Source: Parus major (lineage: Eukaryota; Chordata; Aves; Passeriformes; Paridae). From it: a stretch of 64,000 bases of DNA. Every line of letters starts with the position of its first letter. Within the stretch, counting starts at the first letter, position 1. A program made the position numbers and the translations under genes. The stretch is taken from positions 41,368,333 to 41,432,332 of the forward strand of contig NC_031773.1 of NCBI RefSeq assembly GCF_001522545.3, written 5' to 3'. Shown one piece after another: positions 12,638 to 24,909 of the stretch. Below the pieces are notes generated by a model. The model was not told the DNA's origin. It worked only from the letters and a program-made list of their open reading frames with translations, and searched no databases.

Positions 12638-15600
12638 GGTAACTTTCTTTACGTATGATTACAGACTCTTTGGAAGAACTCACACCTTTCAAATCTGGGA
12701 GGCACAAATTTGCTCTTCAGGAGTTAAATCTCCTCTATTATATTATATTTATTTTTTGTTTATTAATATAATTTTCCCTAATAGATTTGGACTGAAAGTC
12801 ATGTTCCTTAGTTTGTGATTCTATTTATTTGAAGTCTTACTAATTTTTTTATTTTATTTTTTAAATCATGTTATCTTTGTTCCTTTACCTTTGACAGTAG
12901 ATGGCATAAGAGTGAGAAAGCAATTATAACACATATAATTCAGCAATTTCACATCTGAGCTTCTTTGGATTCCTTAGATGAGTGTCATCTGCCCTTACTG
13001 TTTTGTTTTAATACATATTGCAAACCAATTCTAAAATTCTCTGACCAGTGCCAGTCTTTCAGATCAGGTGAGGTAAACCAGATGTGCTGACTCAAGATGG
13101 GTCCCTTTATGTCTACTTTTGTGACCCAGGAAAGATTCATCTCCCATATAAATCTACATGGGTGATAAACCTCAAGTTGTGTGTTTCTGCTTTCAGTACC
13201 TGAGAAATGCAACGTAGCCTATAGTTGTGAAAATCAGGTTAGCATTTCACATACACTAGTAAAACAGCATCCACACCATATGTCTGAAAGAAAGGATAAG
13301 TGAAAAAGATCAATTCCATTATATTTGGAATTATTAAGAAAGAAAAACACTGTGATAAAATACTGTAGTGCTAGAGTGTAATAACTTTAATAAACATTTT
13401 TAAAGGCAGTCTACAAATGGACTGAAAGGAAGGAGCCTGAGTTTTTTTGCTTTCTTTATAGTACATAGAAGAAATCTGAAAAATTATATGGGGAACAATA
13501 GAACTAATTCTCTTGTTACATATCAACAGAATTAGGGGAAGGTGGGGGACAACAAGAAGAGCTTGGCTTTTCTACAACAAAAAAATCATATTTGTCTCTG
13601 CATATTTCTTTTCCCAGAGTTTCCAAAAATAGTTCATCTTCGACAGACAGACATGTGTGACTTTCCTTTGCACTGATGAAAATGATTTTGAATATTTCCT
13701 TTTAGCACCCACATACATATATACATACTTGGGGAAAAAAGGGTGTGTGAATGGATGTGTGAATGTTTCTATTGACTTCCTTTGTTGTCTCTCTTTTGGC
13801 TTTAATCAGCAAAGTTGTGAATTTCACTGAAAACTTTGTTAATGAATCTTTCTGGCATGGCATTGCTGATATTGTTATGGTTTAACAATAGCAGAGAATA
13901 AAAGCCTTTAGAGAGAGAAGCAAAAGCTCTTTCACAACGACTTTAGTAGAAAGAAACAAAGATTACCTGTTAGAAGAAAAGAAAATTGAGTTGTGTGCTC
14001 TTTAATTATATATATGTGACAAGTTCAAATAGCCATTTGAAAATAATCTTCAAACAAATGTGCTGGTAGTGTGCATTAACTTTTTTCCCAAGCTTAACAA
14101 AGCCTCTCAGGCAAAAATTTGTTGAAAATTTTAACAGAGTGACAAACTGTCACACTATATTAGGAATGGTGAGATACAACACAGACTTTCTTAGCTGGGT
14201 TGCCCAAGACAGCAAGCCTGATTATACCCAATATTCATTTATAGACAGGTTCAAGAAGGTCCGAGAGGTAAAACTCTCACTGATCATTAAAACAACACAT
14301 CACCATCATTGATTAGGTGGAACACCACCCTGTGACTCTTTCTTGCAAGTGAACAACAAGGATCCTAAACAACACCAGCAAGGATTGTTGTCTTTCTCCA
14401 AGGAGTGTTAGGATTCTCTTATGCTTTCTCAGGCCAGAGTGAGAAGCTTGTCTGACTTAGTTTCACACAGGCTCTGTGCTCCCTGCCTGCTTTTTTGCAT
14501 TCAGCATCCATAACAAAAAATCAGGTACTGTTAAAAATAACCATTATCTTCAGAAAGTTCTTTGCTTCTTTAGCTACAAGAGGGGATTTGCTTTTCCTTA
14601 ACGAACACAAGTGTTCACGTAGAAACAAATCAAACCCACTCCTAACTCTGTTAATGCAGGCCTAGTATCTCCAATACACAAGAAAATTTTGTTGTTTTCT
14701 CTTTATTTTCCTATTCATGTTTTACATTTTTTTGTCCTCAGGATTAGGATTATGGCCATGATTGAGGAAAAAAAATCATGGAGACTTTAAAATCTTCTGT
14801 TTCCTTGCATAGCTTCTGTTGTTGGAGACATAGTTGAATAGTTACAGAGAAACTGGTGTTTTGAATGGAAAGTTGCTATAATTTGAAATGTAAATAAGTA
14901 CAGGGGTAGGCATGAAATGTCTGATTGTTGAAACTACATAGCCACAGGTTCTTCTAGAAGGTAAGCAGCGTTCCAAAATATATCAAAATCAGGCATTTAA
15001 AGGGACTGCAGTTACGACCTTTAGCTAATGACTTTTGCAGTTAGTGTCTATTGATTGCCATAAAAATCTTAACAACATTTTCCTCTTCATCATATGCAGA
15101 GGAAGTATTTTTAAGAAACCAGTAGCTGGTAAAACTATGATTGTGGTCACAGATAGCACCACTTTTTCACTTCCATAGAGAGATCAGTATGACTATATAC
15201 ATGACTGTAGTTTAAGGTCAGTATAGAGCATAACTACATCTATAATCCACTAATCCTAGCAGCTCTGTCTCTCCAACATCTCTTTAATAGTGCTTTAATA
15301 AGGCTTTGCACAAGTTTAAAGCTTTCATTCAAGCATCATATTAAAGGGCAGAGGTCATGACTTAGGTGGTTCTCATTCATTAGGTACTCTTGTTTTCTTA
15401 CATGTTTATTAGCGTATAAATAAACACTTTAAGATAAGTATTAATCAAATCAGACTTTTTAACTCCCTCTCATCTTCTCCCCTGTCTTACATTTGTTGCC
15501 CCTAATATTTTCTCAGACCTTCTTTGTCAAACAATGGATTAATTTGGGCCTCTGCCTGTTGCTATGTCACTATTGAGTCGAGCTGATCAACAAGGAGTAC

Positions 15601-16635
15601 CTACAGCCAATGTGAAATGTATCACAAATGCACTTTCAGGCTGACTCCAGAAGATTTCTGGGGTGGTCTTTTGGCTAATATTTTCATTTCCAGCCCTTCC
15701 CTTCACACAGATAAATTTTTATAGTTGCACACATCACATACAACAAGACTTTTGGGACAATGTTGATTCCTAAAAACCTAATGATAAGAATGTCTTAGTG
15801 TTTTTTTCTCAAGTTGTTCTGTTACATACACATGCCTACTTTTTCAGCTGGGACCATTCACCCTGTCTGTGGCTAATGTATCCCTGTACAGGGACCTTTG
15901 TAGGATTATTGTGATTTGTATTTCTTGATCCTCTGTCACAGACTTGTCAGGATAAGAATACGTCATGCAGGTTTAAGGCTTTGCTTTTTGAGTACCTTAT
16001 AGAGGAAATTGTTGATTAGCTGTCATTCTTATCTGAAGTGCTGTGGTCCCTTGACCATGGCACATGTTAGCCTCATAGATGAGGAGTAGCACATCCAACA
16101 CAACCTCTGTTCTCAAGGTACATGTACAATGCTTGAGGCCATTCTGAGAAAAATATTTTTTCAGGGCCAAAATAAGAAGGAAAATTGTATTATGAAATCC
16201 AGGATCAGATGTATCCTGCAATTTTAGGAATGCATTATTTTAGTTGCTTCTCCTTAGGTAACTGGAGGTTCAAACATGTTCTACATCCCAGTTAAGGGAT
16301 TCACCCACCTTTCCTCCTTCCATCTGTTGTCAGGCTGTCCCCAAATAGATTCACAGGTGATTTTCTTCTTACTTGATACAACTACTGCTCTTTTGAAGAG
16401 GCCAGGGACACACTCTTAAATCCCTGAGCATTGCTGGATGAATACACTTGAAGGGTGGCAAGTTTCTATCAAATCTCTAGGTAAAGAGATTGCTCGTTGC
16501 AGATAGATGCCTCTATCAGGTGAACAATCTTTTCAAGACAAGTGAAGACTCTTGATATGGTACAATGTGTCTGAGTGTCAATATTCTGTTCTTGTGACAG
16601 AAATAATAAAAAAACCCAGAGACTGTAGTTAAGAG

Positions 16636-17364
16636 TCATATTTCTAAAATTTTGGTGTAGGGTATGGTCTTTTCTACCTGCACAGATGTGCTGCTGTTAC
16701 TGAGATATGCCCGGGCGGGCTCACCCCTCTGAGGCTGCGGGCTGGAGGAGGGGTGGCTGGGACAGCCTGTACCTGTCAGCCAACACCCAGAGCAGCACAA
16801 CAGGCAAGCTGGGAGGGCCTTGGGCTTTGGCTGTAGTGGTGGATGAAGGGATGTTCTCACCAAAGGCCTGAGTTTGTGTCCCATGGATCATTCGCGCAAT
16901 CCTGCGGCGCTCCCTGGGTTTATCATGCGGCATACTGTGACATTCATTCTGTGGTTAGGTAGCACAGGGTCTTCAGGAATTTGGCTTTGAGGGGAGAGCT
17001 GAAAGCATTTGTCTAGGACTGCGTGCATACATCTACTGAGCCTTTTACATTTATTCAGCATATCCACTGATTTCAAGCAGTTGTATAATTGTGCATAGCT
17101 CCAAGTGGCTATGGCACCCATTAATTTTTCATCATGTAATAACTCATATCCCACAGTCAGTGACCTACCTGTCATAGCTTCCAGTACAGCTGAATGTGTG
17201 CTCATTCTGGGTGAATGACCTCTTAGAGAAAGAAAAAAAGTAGATTCACAAATGAATTTTATCCCATTTGCTTTAGAGTTGCTTAGGTGTTTCCTTTTCT
17301 TGTGTCTGCTGCTCTTCCTCAAACTTACTAGACAAACTTGAATTCTCAAGCAGGACTTGTTTTT
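16636..17364 (-). other. Unidentified long minus-strand frame with one in-frame TGA
   Basis: On the minus strand one frame is open from about 17364 down to a stop at 16636, apart from a single TGA at 16888-16890: roughly 155 codons, TGA, then about 82 codons. The first part has no ATG at its beginning; the first ATG that would make sense lies at about 17205. I recognise no domain. The translation includes a cysteine/leucine-rich stretch around LYNCLKSVDMLNKCKRL and then a low-complexity Pro/Ser-rich tail encoded by the GC-richer part (16.69-16.92 kb). The composition differs from the flanks. A 53-base segment inside (17169-17221) has good splice signals. It could be an exon of an unannotated transcript, a decayed retro-copy, or chance. 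It is not called as a gene. Confidence 0.3.
17169..17221 (-). other. Candidate 53-base exon
   Basis: Read on the minus strand, a pyrimidine tract (TTTTTTTCTTTCTCTAAG) precedes the segment, which ends in CAG followed by GTAGGT, close to the consensus donor. The segment is open in the same frame as the surrounding long frame and contains an ATG. The strength of both splice signals is visible; actual use in a transcript is inference, and matches of this quality also occur by chance in 64 kb. Confidence 0.3.
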
Positions 17365-18670
17365 TCATCATGACAACAACATTTCTTCAACCAGGAGTAC
17401 TTATTATTTATTTGAAAATGGGATATGCATCTCCTGCATGGGAAGATTCCTGGACTGAAATATCAGCTTTGTTGCACCAATGTAAATCAGAAGTATCTTC
17501 ACTGAAATTGATGCAGTGGCAACAATATAAAAATAGCACAAATGAAACGTCTTCAAGACCTAGCACTGTGATTCCTTGAGTCATTAGTTTCTCAGTTTAA
17601 GCTTGTACCAATCAATTCAATCAGTAGTGGGAGGAAGAGAGAATGAGAAATTGAATAGAATCATTATATGCACCTAAGTTTAGTAAGCATGTGATATATT
17701 GCTGTAAAGCTTACCAAAATTTATTACTCTGTGATTTTTCACTTTTCTTTTGTTTCTCTGGACAAAAAAATTACTAGTTTTTGTCAGATAAATGTTAAAC
17801 ACATGTCTGAATATTAACAAGCAAAAAGAAAATGCTTCCCTTTATTTTCAGGTTGACCAAATATTATAATTCATGTTCCTCCTTTTCTTTGCAACCCACA
17901 GCTATACACATTTCATATCATCATTTTATAAATTTGCCCTCTTTTGTTTTGATTATATTGTTCATTTTTGTAATCAAATCTGAATCCTAAAAATAATTAG
18001 TTTCTGGTTAACCTTTCCATACCACAAGCTAAATCCTTAAACCTGTCAGCTGAATAACGCTTTTTTTTTTTTGTACTTGGAAGAGTGAAAACTGTTGGTT
18101 CTCTATCATCTAATCTGGCTACCTATTCTCTGTCTGGATAAAGGTTTAAATGTATAGATAAATACTTAGTGTATCTAAAAAAAGAGAAGAGACATAACAG
18201 TAATCCCTAAATCAGCTTTACATGCTGCCTTAAAACAGTTGAATACTTTGCATCATTTAAATAGTAAAATCCAAAATCTAAGTTCATTGCTGGACTCTCA
18301 GGGAAGGGGAAGACCCACTGAATTATACTCCAAATGGTGGGCTAGCACAGCCATGTGTTGCTCTGGACAAGCAAAACCAATCAGGAATACCAGTCTTTGA
18401 GAGTGTGACTAACCCACTTTCCACGTCAGTGACACCAAAGCAGTTTATCTGTTTTCTTGGAAACATGCCTGTGCTTCTGTCCCCTTCATTCTTGAAATGT
18501 ACTGCACACAGAGCAGCTGCCAAGCCAGATGAATCGCACACTAGGGGGAATGCTGAAAATAAGCAGCATGCAGAATGAAAATAGGACTTGGGAATAATTG
18601 CAGGAGAGGAACACAAGCGTGATTTTCACCATTTTGGCTTCTTCAGCCAATTTCCAAATGCTTCACGTTC

Positions 18671-18688
18671 TCTAGAATGTATTCTAGA
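18671..18688. repeat. 18-bp near-palindrome with heat-shock-element-like TTCTAGAA
   Basis: TCTAGAAT and ATTCTAGA are exact reverse complements around the two bases GT. The right side contains TTCTAGAA, an inverted TTC/GAA pair with the two-base spacing known for heat-shock factor sites. The left TTC/GAA pair is spaced by four, which is not canonical. The palindrome is certain; a regulatory role is speculative. Confidence 0.5.
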
Positions 18689-20987
18689 AAAGCATTGTAG
18701 TGGCTTGAGCTGTATCAAAAACTCATTGCTGTCAATGACTTTTAACCACCAGAGATTTGGATCAGACCCTCAGTCCCCAGCATTCTGCATCCAAGGCCTC
18801 ACATGATGTGGAAAACCTAAAAGAGTGCACTCCAGTAAAACATGATGCTTGGTGCCTACATCCAAAACTGAAATCATGTCCTGCCCGGCTCAGATGCTAC
18901 CAGAGAGAACGGGTATGTCCCTGACTGCCCTGACATGTTCCACCTCCTGTGTCCCTGAGTATCTCAGTGGCTATTTCACAGGCCACCATACAGTGTATCA
19001 GCACTCAACAGACTCCTGAAAAAAAATTATAAAGTTGACTTTTCTTAGTTGACAGCTAGATAAAAAACTTCTCCTGGGAATACAACCTGAGGTCTCATCT
19101 AGAAGCAGGAAAAAAACTATTTCATGCTCTTATCTACCCAACAGGAGACATACCTGCATTTTCTAGTGTTTCTCAACCATTATAGACACTTCAATGCACT
19201 ATGGGAGAAAGAGGGAACATTTTCAGCTCTTCCTGTTGAAGCACTCTGACTGTGAAAAAGAATGTAAGATTTACTGCTGTACAACAAAAGCAAGACTGCT
19301 TTTTCTGTGTTTTACCATAGAGGCAGTTTATAGATTTCTTGTCCTGATCAGAAGCTTTATAAAGATTTAAGGAACAATCACTGTGTAAAGACTGTTTGGA
19401 AAAGATTAGGATTTGGTTATCTTATTGCCAGTGTTTTAGCCATTAAGCTATGTACCAAAGACAAATTTTTCTGCTTTTTTTTTTTTTTTTCCTAATGGTC
19501 CAATCCAATTGGTCCTCATTCTGTTATTACTCTACAGCTTGGTTTCATCATAACATCCTCCAGAATTTTTCTATTTCTCTCTAAATGTCTTTTCAGATAA
19601 ACCCAGACACTCTTATAGGAGTGGAGCATGAAACTATTTTCTTAGCATGCTTTTGTCCTCCAAAAACCAAGTTCTTCATTTTGTTTTGGTATTCTGGTAA
19701 TTAATTACACAGCGATGAAAGATGTGACAACAACAAAAATTAAACTTGTCTTTTTGCTGTCCTTATTGGGGTGTGCTTAGAAGTGCTAGGAGAAAGCAGG
19801 CCAAGCCATTTCCTTCTGGAACCACAGAGGGAGAAGTACCAGGCCCAGCCATAACTTATGCATCAAGCTCTTCATGTAAGTCAATACTGAGGAAGAGCTA
19901 CAAATCTATCAGGTGGGTGCCTCTGGGATTAGAGAGCAACTAAACTGATGCATATAGAGTCATTTTGGGGGACTGTAGAAAAATTATCTTGGTGAATTTG
20001 GTCTTCAGTACTTCAAGACAGGCTGCTAGAACCTCTTTGGTTAGTCAAAGATTCCTGAAAGCACGGAATAATCAAAACAACTTTTCTTCTTGTCACCACT
20101 GAGGTTACTTTATTTTTTGGCATTAGCATAGCTACTAGAAGAACTGGCCAGTTTTCTTCCAGGATCTAAACTGCTACACAGGACTGTTTATATTACAAAG
20201 GAAATTAGGTCTGATCCTCCAGTTACAGACTGTATTCCAAACTCTCAAGAGTTTTGGTTGTTCAGCATAAGTATTGCATGTATATTTGGCTTTAACATTA
20301 TAGTCCTCATTCAAGCAAAACCACCCACTATGGTCAAAAATAGTAGTGTAATTTGGCATCCAGTTGCAGTCTATTCTCAAGTGGTATTGTTCTCTTACTG
20401 CCACTGTTGCTTCTTGCTTGAATAATTATTGTTCTTCTCTCAGATTTCTCCAGCTTTAATGATTTATTAAATCTACTAATTATTTTTCTTTCTCCTCTAT
20501 ATAAGAGAAAAAAACTTGACAAAGCTTCAAAGTGAGGTGACAGGATTCATACAATGCTATTATCATATTTCTTACATATGTGAAGAAGACTGCAATAGAT
20601 TCCATATTTCCTCTCTTTCCTCTTCTTAATACAGTCTTAACAAGTTAAATACTTTTTGGAGTCCATGGGAAATACCGAGCAGGTATTCCATGGGAAAAAA
20701 ACCCCACATCTATGTATAATTTTTTTTTTTTTTGTCTATAAATAAATATACTCTTACTTCCAAGGAAGATGACATGGAAAGACAGTAAAAACAAAGTAAT
20801 AATTAGAAATAGATTTAGTTCCCCTTCTGTTGGAGATTTTTTCAATGTGACAATGTTTTTAAAACCTTGCATGGAGAGATTTTGTGTTTCAAATACTTTT
20901 TGGAGAAAATATAGCATCACAGTCTTAGATCCTAGACTTTTCTAAGGCTTCATTATTTGGAAAGAAACATGTTTTTTGATTGTGTAT

Positions 20988-21017
20988 GTATACATGTATG
21001 CAGTCATACATGTACAT
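20988..21017. repeat. Short inverted repeat, TACATGTATG stem
   Basis: TACATGTATG is followed, after the loop CAGT, by CATACATGTA, an exact 10-bp stem, with a further imperfect pair or two outside. It lies in an alternating purine-pyrimidine stretch about 180 bases before a CR1 element. No function is assigned. Confidence 0.75.
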
Positions 21018-21031
21018 GCCAACAGTTTTAG

Positions 21032-21049
21032 AGTGCCACCTGCTGTCAT
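21032..21049 (-). promoter_or_regulatory. CTCF-like motif (candidate)
   Basis: The minus strand reads ACAGCAGGTGGCAC, one mismatch from the CTCF core CCAGCAGGTGGCAC. Consensus matching by eye only; a few one-mismatch hits are expected by chance in a window this size. Confidence 0.3.
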
Positions 21050-21349
21050 ATGAGACTAAATAGTGTTTCCTTTAAGTTTTTAGGATCAATAAAGTTGTTG
21101 TGCCATTCAAAGGTTTCATGATTAAGCTGCATTTCCAGACAAAGCTCATTTTTAAATTGCAGGAGGTACAAAGGTATTTTTTCCCAACTTTTGGATGTAT
21201 AGCATCATAGAGGCATAGAGTAGTTTTGGTTGGATGAGCCCTTCATGATCATTTTGTCACAACCCTCCCCTGCCATGGGTAGGGACACATTTCACTAGAC
21301 CAGGTTGCTCAAATGCCCATCCAATCTGACCTCCTGAGATTGGAGGAGG

Positions 21350-21527
21350 TGATCCTTGAATATGAACCTGCTTTCTTGCACCCCTTTTCCTTACAGGGTT
21401 TTATTGCATGGCACTTTCTCCAGTCCCACCACAACTCTGTGATAATAAGATTGTAGCCCTGATAGTTTGTGTATGTCTCTAACTCTTCTTGATTATTGCA
21501 CATTTCATATGTGTTTGATAGGGGCAT
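21350..21527 (-). pseudogene. CR1 ORF2 N-terminal endonuclease fragment
   Basis: About 50 residues of the ORF2 endonuclease start survive, including the QEELE and TE.WWD blocks typical of CR1 endonucleases (CR1 usually reads ITETWWD, so the T and one other residue are changed). No catalytic histidine-containing C-terminal part is present. The frame then runs by chance into the 3'-UTR. It is non-functional. Confidence 0.75.
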
Positions 21528-21707
21528 TTAAATTGAAGACTTATGAAGTCAATTTGGTGACTGGAGTGGCAGGAATTTATTTGTGCTTCTCTTTAGGTGC
21601 TCTCCTGATGACCTGCAATCCCTCTACAGGTTCTGGGTGTCTCTTGCTGACACTGGCATCAAACTGGTAGGGGTGAGGTGGATTAAGGTTCCCTTCCCTC
21701 AGCAACT

Positions 21708-21800
21708 TTAGTTTAAAGCTCTCTTCACCAGCTTGGCAAGCCTATATCCAAAGATGCTCTTCCCCTCCTCTGACACACACATGGACCCCTCTATACTGCA
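21708..21800 (-). pseudogene. CR1 ORF1 C-terminal fragment
   Basis: The last 18 codons and the stop are intact in sense and correspond to the final helix of the CR1 ORF1 esterase-like protein (family wording: GVHLTRRGKSIFA.RLA.LVRRALN). The preceding GVHLT-like block is recognisable but frameshifted or mutated. Only the tail of the ORF remains. Confidence 0.75.
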
Positions 21801-22250
21801 TTATGCTTGAATTCATGTGATTGCTGAATCTTTCTGACTCACCTATCAGAACAATTGTTTTATTCTTTTGGCTATAAATCAAAAATGATTTTGTGGAAGG
21901 CTTGTGTAAAATATTGTTGATTTTCTTAAAATGTTAGTCTATCAAGACCAAGAGGTTGTTTTATTGCTGATCTAGAAATATGTTGCACAGAGTCCAGGCA
22001 AATGTGAACAGCAGCAGAGGTGTTAACAAGCAACATTTAATCTCCTTCTTGGGACTGAAAATCTAAACTTCTTCTTCAGGAGAAAAGTCTGCTGCAAGAA
22101 TTGAAGCCATAGAAAGATTAAGGCAAAAAATAAACATTGCCGCTTGTCACAGCTTCCTCAGAGATGCAAATCCAACCCCCCAGCCATATGGCATTTCATT
22201 CAAAAATGAAAACTTGCTCAAATGCTGTGTCTCTTAAGAGTGTTCAGTAC

Positions 22251-22266
22251 TTCCCTCTGGTGGTCT
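22251..22266 (-). promoter_or_regulatory. CTCF-like motif (candidate)
   Basis: The minus strand reads ACCACCAGAGGGA, one mismatch from the CTCF core CCASYAGRKGGC. By-eye consensus match without a weight matrix. Confidence 0.3.
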
Positions 22267-24182
22267 GTCCCATAAAATACTTCTCAACTTGCTTAAACCA
22301 TTCTCTTTGAACATAGGATATTTTGTGGAGATGTAGATGCACAGAAGTCTCTATCCTTTTTAGATGGAGTCTCAAGTGGCTTCGAATAAGAGATGGTCAA
22401 AAATATTTTAAAATTATAGAATGTTTTCTAACATGATCCAGTTTGGATTAGATATGTTGTATTTGTGAATTTTAATTAAACTTCAAAGCTCAGGAAAATC
22501 ACCAGATGACATTTAGCTCAGTTTTTAAGAAAGCGAGAATGAAAGCCAGCTGTGTACTATTTTGAGCAAGATGACTTCTTAATCTCTTTAGGAAAGATAA
22601 CAAGGGAATCTGCACATTTTCTTTTTTCTGATATCATTGTACAGCTACACCTCCCACTCTATCCCACTCTACCATGATCTCTTTATGTGCTGCAATGATT
22701 ATTTTGTGTTCCCCATGAAATGTATTCTTGTAGAAATTATGACAATAAAATGACATTGTGTACTTTTGCTACTCATGTATTTTATAAAACAATCAATTTT
22801 CGCTATTTCCTTCTTTTAGCAATCAAATATAGATACATCTAACCTCAATTTAGAGTTAGTGTCATCAGAATTTTCAAGTTTTTTTGGTAATGAGCACCTA
22901 AAATAGGCTTTTAATATAGGCATCCACAGAAAAAAAAAATTGAAAAGAGTCAGTAACTATGGCTAGCACTTGAAAAGTGGTTCCATATTCAAATTAATTC
23001 TCTTTTTCTGAACCCATCTGCTTTTAAATGTAAGTTGACCTTTTGTATTGCTGTGAATGACATTTTTCTGTGAAATATTTATATTTCTGCTCTTTTCTCA
23101 TACATTTGTTTACATAGTCTTGCTTACATAGTCTCATTTACTACTGTTATTACATAAATACTTAGTCTGTGAAAGATTTCCACTTCTTTAGAAGCTGATC
23201 TCCTCTTTACTTTTTCACTTTCTTCTGCAAGAACAAATCTTAAAATCCACTTTTTAGTTAATTAATGTTGCAGTGACTTAAACAGCATTTAAGATAAAAT
23301 ATAGGAACAACTGAACCTAAATTAGAAAACCCATTCTGTTATCTCTAATGCTGAGTTATCACGGGTTTTCAAAGTTCTGAGGTACTTTCAAATTTTAGAG
23401 GAAGCAGGAAAGGCAAGGATATCCATAGATCTATTTTGTATGTGTGGGAACTTAAACAGAGTTAGGCATGGATTTTTCTTGAAAAATGTGATTTCTACTG
23501 GAAGAATAGTTTGAAAAATAGTAGGAATTCATACCATTTGTGTCAGCCTTCAGAGTTTTCTTATGCAAAAATAATTTCTAGTAGAATATAAGTGAGACTA
23601 ATCTTGTCATGTAAACCTGACAAAAATGTATATTGAAGGTCAGCAGTGAGGTGGATATCTGAAATGGATTTAAATTTCCTGTATTTCACTAGGTATATAT
23701 TTTGGCAGAAAAATACAGAACAAGATAATCAAATATCTTGCCCAAGATTCTGTGTTAAAAGATTGACTGTTCTATTGGCTTCCCACACAATCAGGATTTG
23801 AGAAAGATAAAAGATACAGTATTACCTGTAGCCCACCAGAAATATGATAAGAAATTTCACTTGAAGTAATAATATCCTTGAAAGTAAACAAAAAGTTAAA
23901 AGTTTGGATTTATGGTTCGATGTGGAAGAGAAAAAAGCAACAACAAATAGAAAAAACATCTAATTTTCATCTTTTTCTTCAGCTAGACATCCCATCTTCC
24001 TAAAATCCTTCCCACCTTTCCTGAGAAGCCACCAACACAACTCCACAGGCAGGTGGGAATTCAGCAGCTGAAAGGACATGGCATTCTGACACACCATTCA
24101 GGTTGTCTGGAAAGCACACAGGTGAGAAGTCAAGCAGAGAAGACAATTTGTCTTAAATACTTAATTTCTAAGATAAGGTCGA

Positions 24183-24330
24183 GAGAATCAGTATAGAATC
24201 ATGGAGTATTTTAGTCTGATATAACTGTATTTTCAGTCTATCCTAAGAGTAGTTTGTATGGTCAGAATGGCTTCCACTGGGGATCTCAGAGCTTTTCCCA
24301 AATGCTCTTTTGAATGAAGTCTTGTAATGC
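24183..24330 (-). mobile_element. Possible ancient CR1 3' end
   Basis: The plus strand begins GAATCAGTATAGAATCATGG, which resembles the reverse complement of the CR1 terminal repeat. Diverged text follows, including ACTGGGGATCTCAGAGC. The remaining similarity is weak and could be coincidental. Confidence 0.3.
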
Positions 24331-24886
24331 ATCGTTTACACTGGGCAAGAAACAAACATGAAAATTGATGGAAAATTTTCCTTTTACTGGAGATGATCCA
24401 AACTAACATTGCTGAGCACTCCCTTCACTTTGTGTGGAAATAACATAAATTGTACACATATTCTCCAAGAGAGAGAACCTGTTCTTAGCCTTGTTCTTTC
24501 AAAAATACAGATATATTCTGGCAAGAAAGATAGAAGAATAAAGGAGAAAATGTAATTTCTAGTATTATAAATAAAATAACAATAATAATAAATATATATT
24601 ATAAATTATAAATAACTCTTACTTATGCTTGAAAATTGCTTAAACAAGAGTCAGATGCAGCTTCCACGATAATTAAATAGATTAAGTTTCTTTTCAGAGT
24701 TGTGCTTTACTCATGGGTCTGCAAATTTGGCAAGTGTTTCACACATCTGGTTTTATTCACAACATTTTTAAAACATATGTGTGACTATTATAAGAATAAA
24801 TAATACTCTAAAAATATGCTGCTGTAAATAAAAAAGTTGAGAACAGAGGCAACTCATATCCCAAATTACCACTGAAAATAAGACAG

Positions 24887-24909
24887 TTTTTTTTTTTTTT
24901 AAAAAAAAA
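24887..24909. repeat. T14-A9 homopolymer junction
   Basis: Fourteen T run directly into nine A, giving a self-complementary tract. Simple sequence, possibly nucleosome-excluding; no gene is associated. Confidence 0.85.

Larger units (their letters stand above)
6426..16635. other. Non-coding AT-rich stretch, no gene seen
   Basis: About 10 kb of largely unique AT-rich sequence. Frames are short (at most about 107 codons at 11.76-12.09 kb, minus strand) and show no domain. The stretch contains an (AC)n run near 6.59 kb, a 12-base tandem doublet near 10.62 kb, a poly-A run near 10.90 kb and a perfect hairpin at 12.61 kb. A 9.23-9.36 kb block has the mixed, motif-rich look of conserved non-coding DNA, which I cannot test here. 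Confidence 0.7.
17365..21199. other. Non-coding stretch, no gene seen
   Basis: Mainly unique sequence with T runs near 18.06, 19.48 and 20.72 kb. No frame exceeds about 100 codons and none looks like a protein. A block at 18.30-18.80 kb is less AT-rich and contains an exact palindrome at 18671-18688. Confidence 0.7.
21200..21805 (-). mobile_element. CR1 LINE, internally deleted copy
   Basis: Read on the minus strand from about 21805, the element first encodes the end of CR1 ORF1. The tail GKSIFGYRLAKLVKRALN, ending at a TAA (21708-21710), matches the conserved C-terminus of the CR1 ORF1 esterase-like protein. After a spacer comes the start of ORF2: NNQEELETYTNYQGYNLI followed by TELWWD at about 21420-21500, the N-terminal part of the apurinic-type endonuclease domain. 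Near 21345 the sequence passes straight into CR1 3'-UTR wording (GAGCAACCTGGTCTAGTG, CATGGCAGGGGAGGGTTG) and ends in a CTCTATG-type terminal repeat at about 21200. The rest of the endonuclease, the whole reverse transcriptase and the ORF2 C-terminus are missing. The copy is also 5'-truncated and is immobile. Two nested insertions of different CR1 copies are an alternative to one deleted copy. Confidence 0.85.

Noticed and set aside
14141..14155. GTGACAAACTGTCAC as the terminal inverted repeat of a transposon
   Set aside because: It is a single local palindrome; no matching second terminus or target duplication was found.
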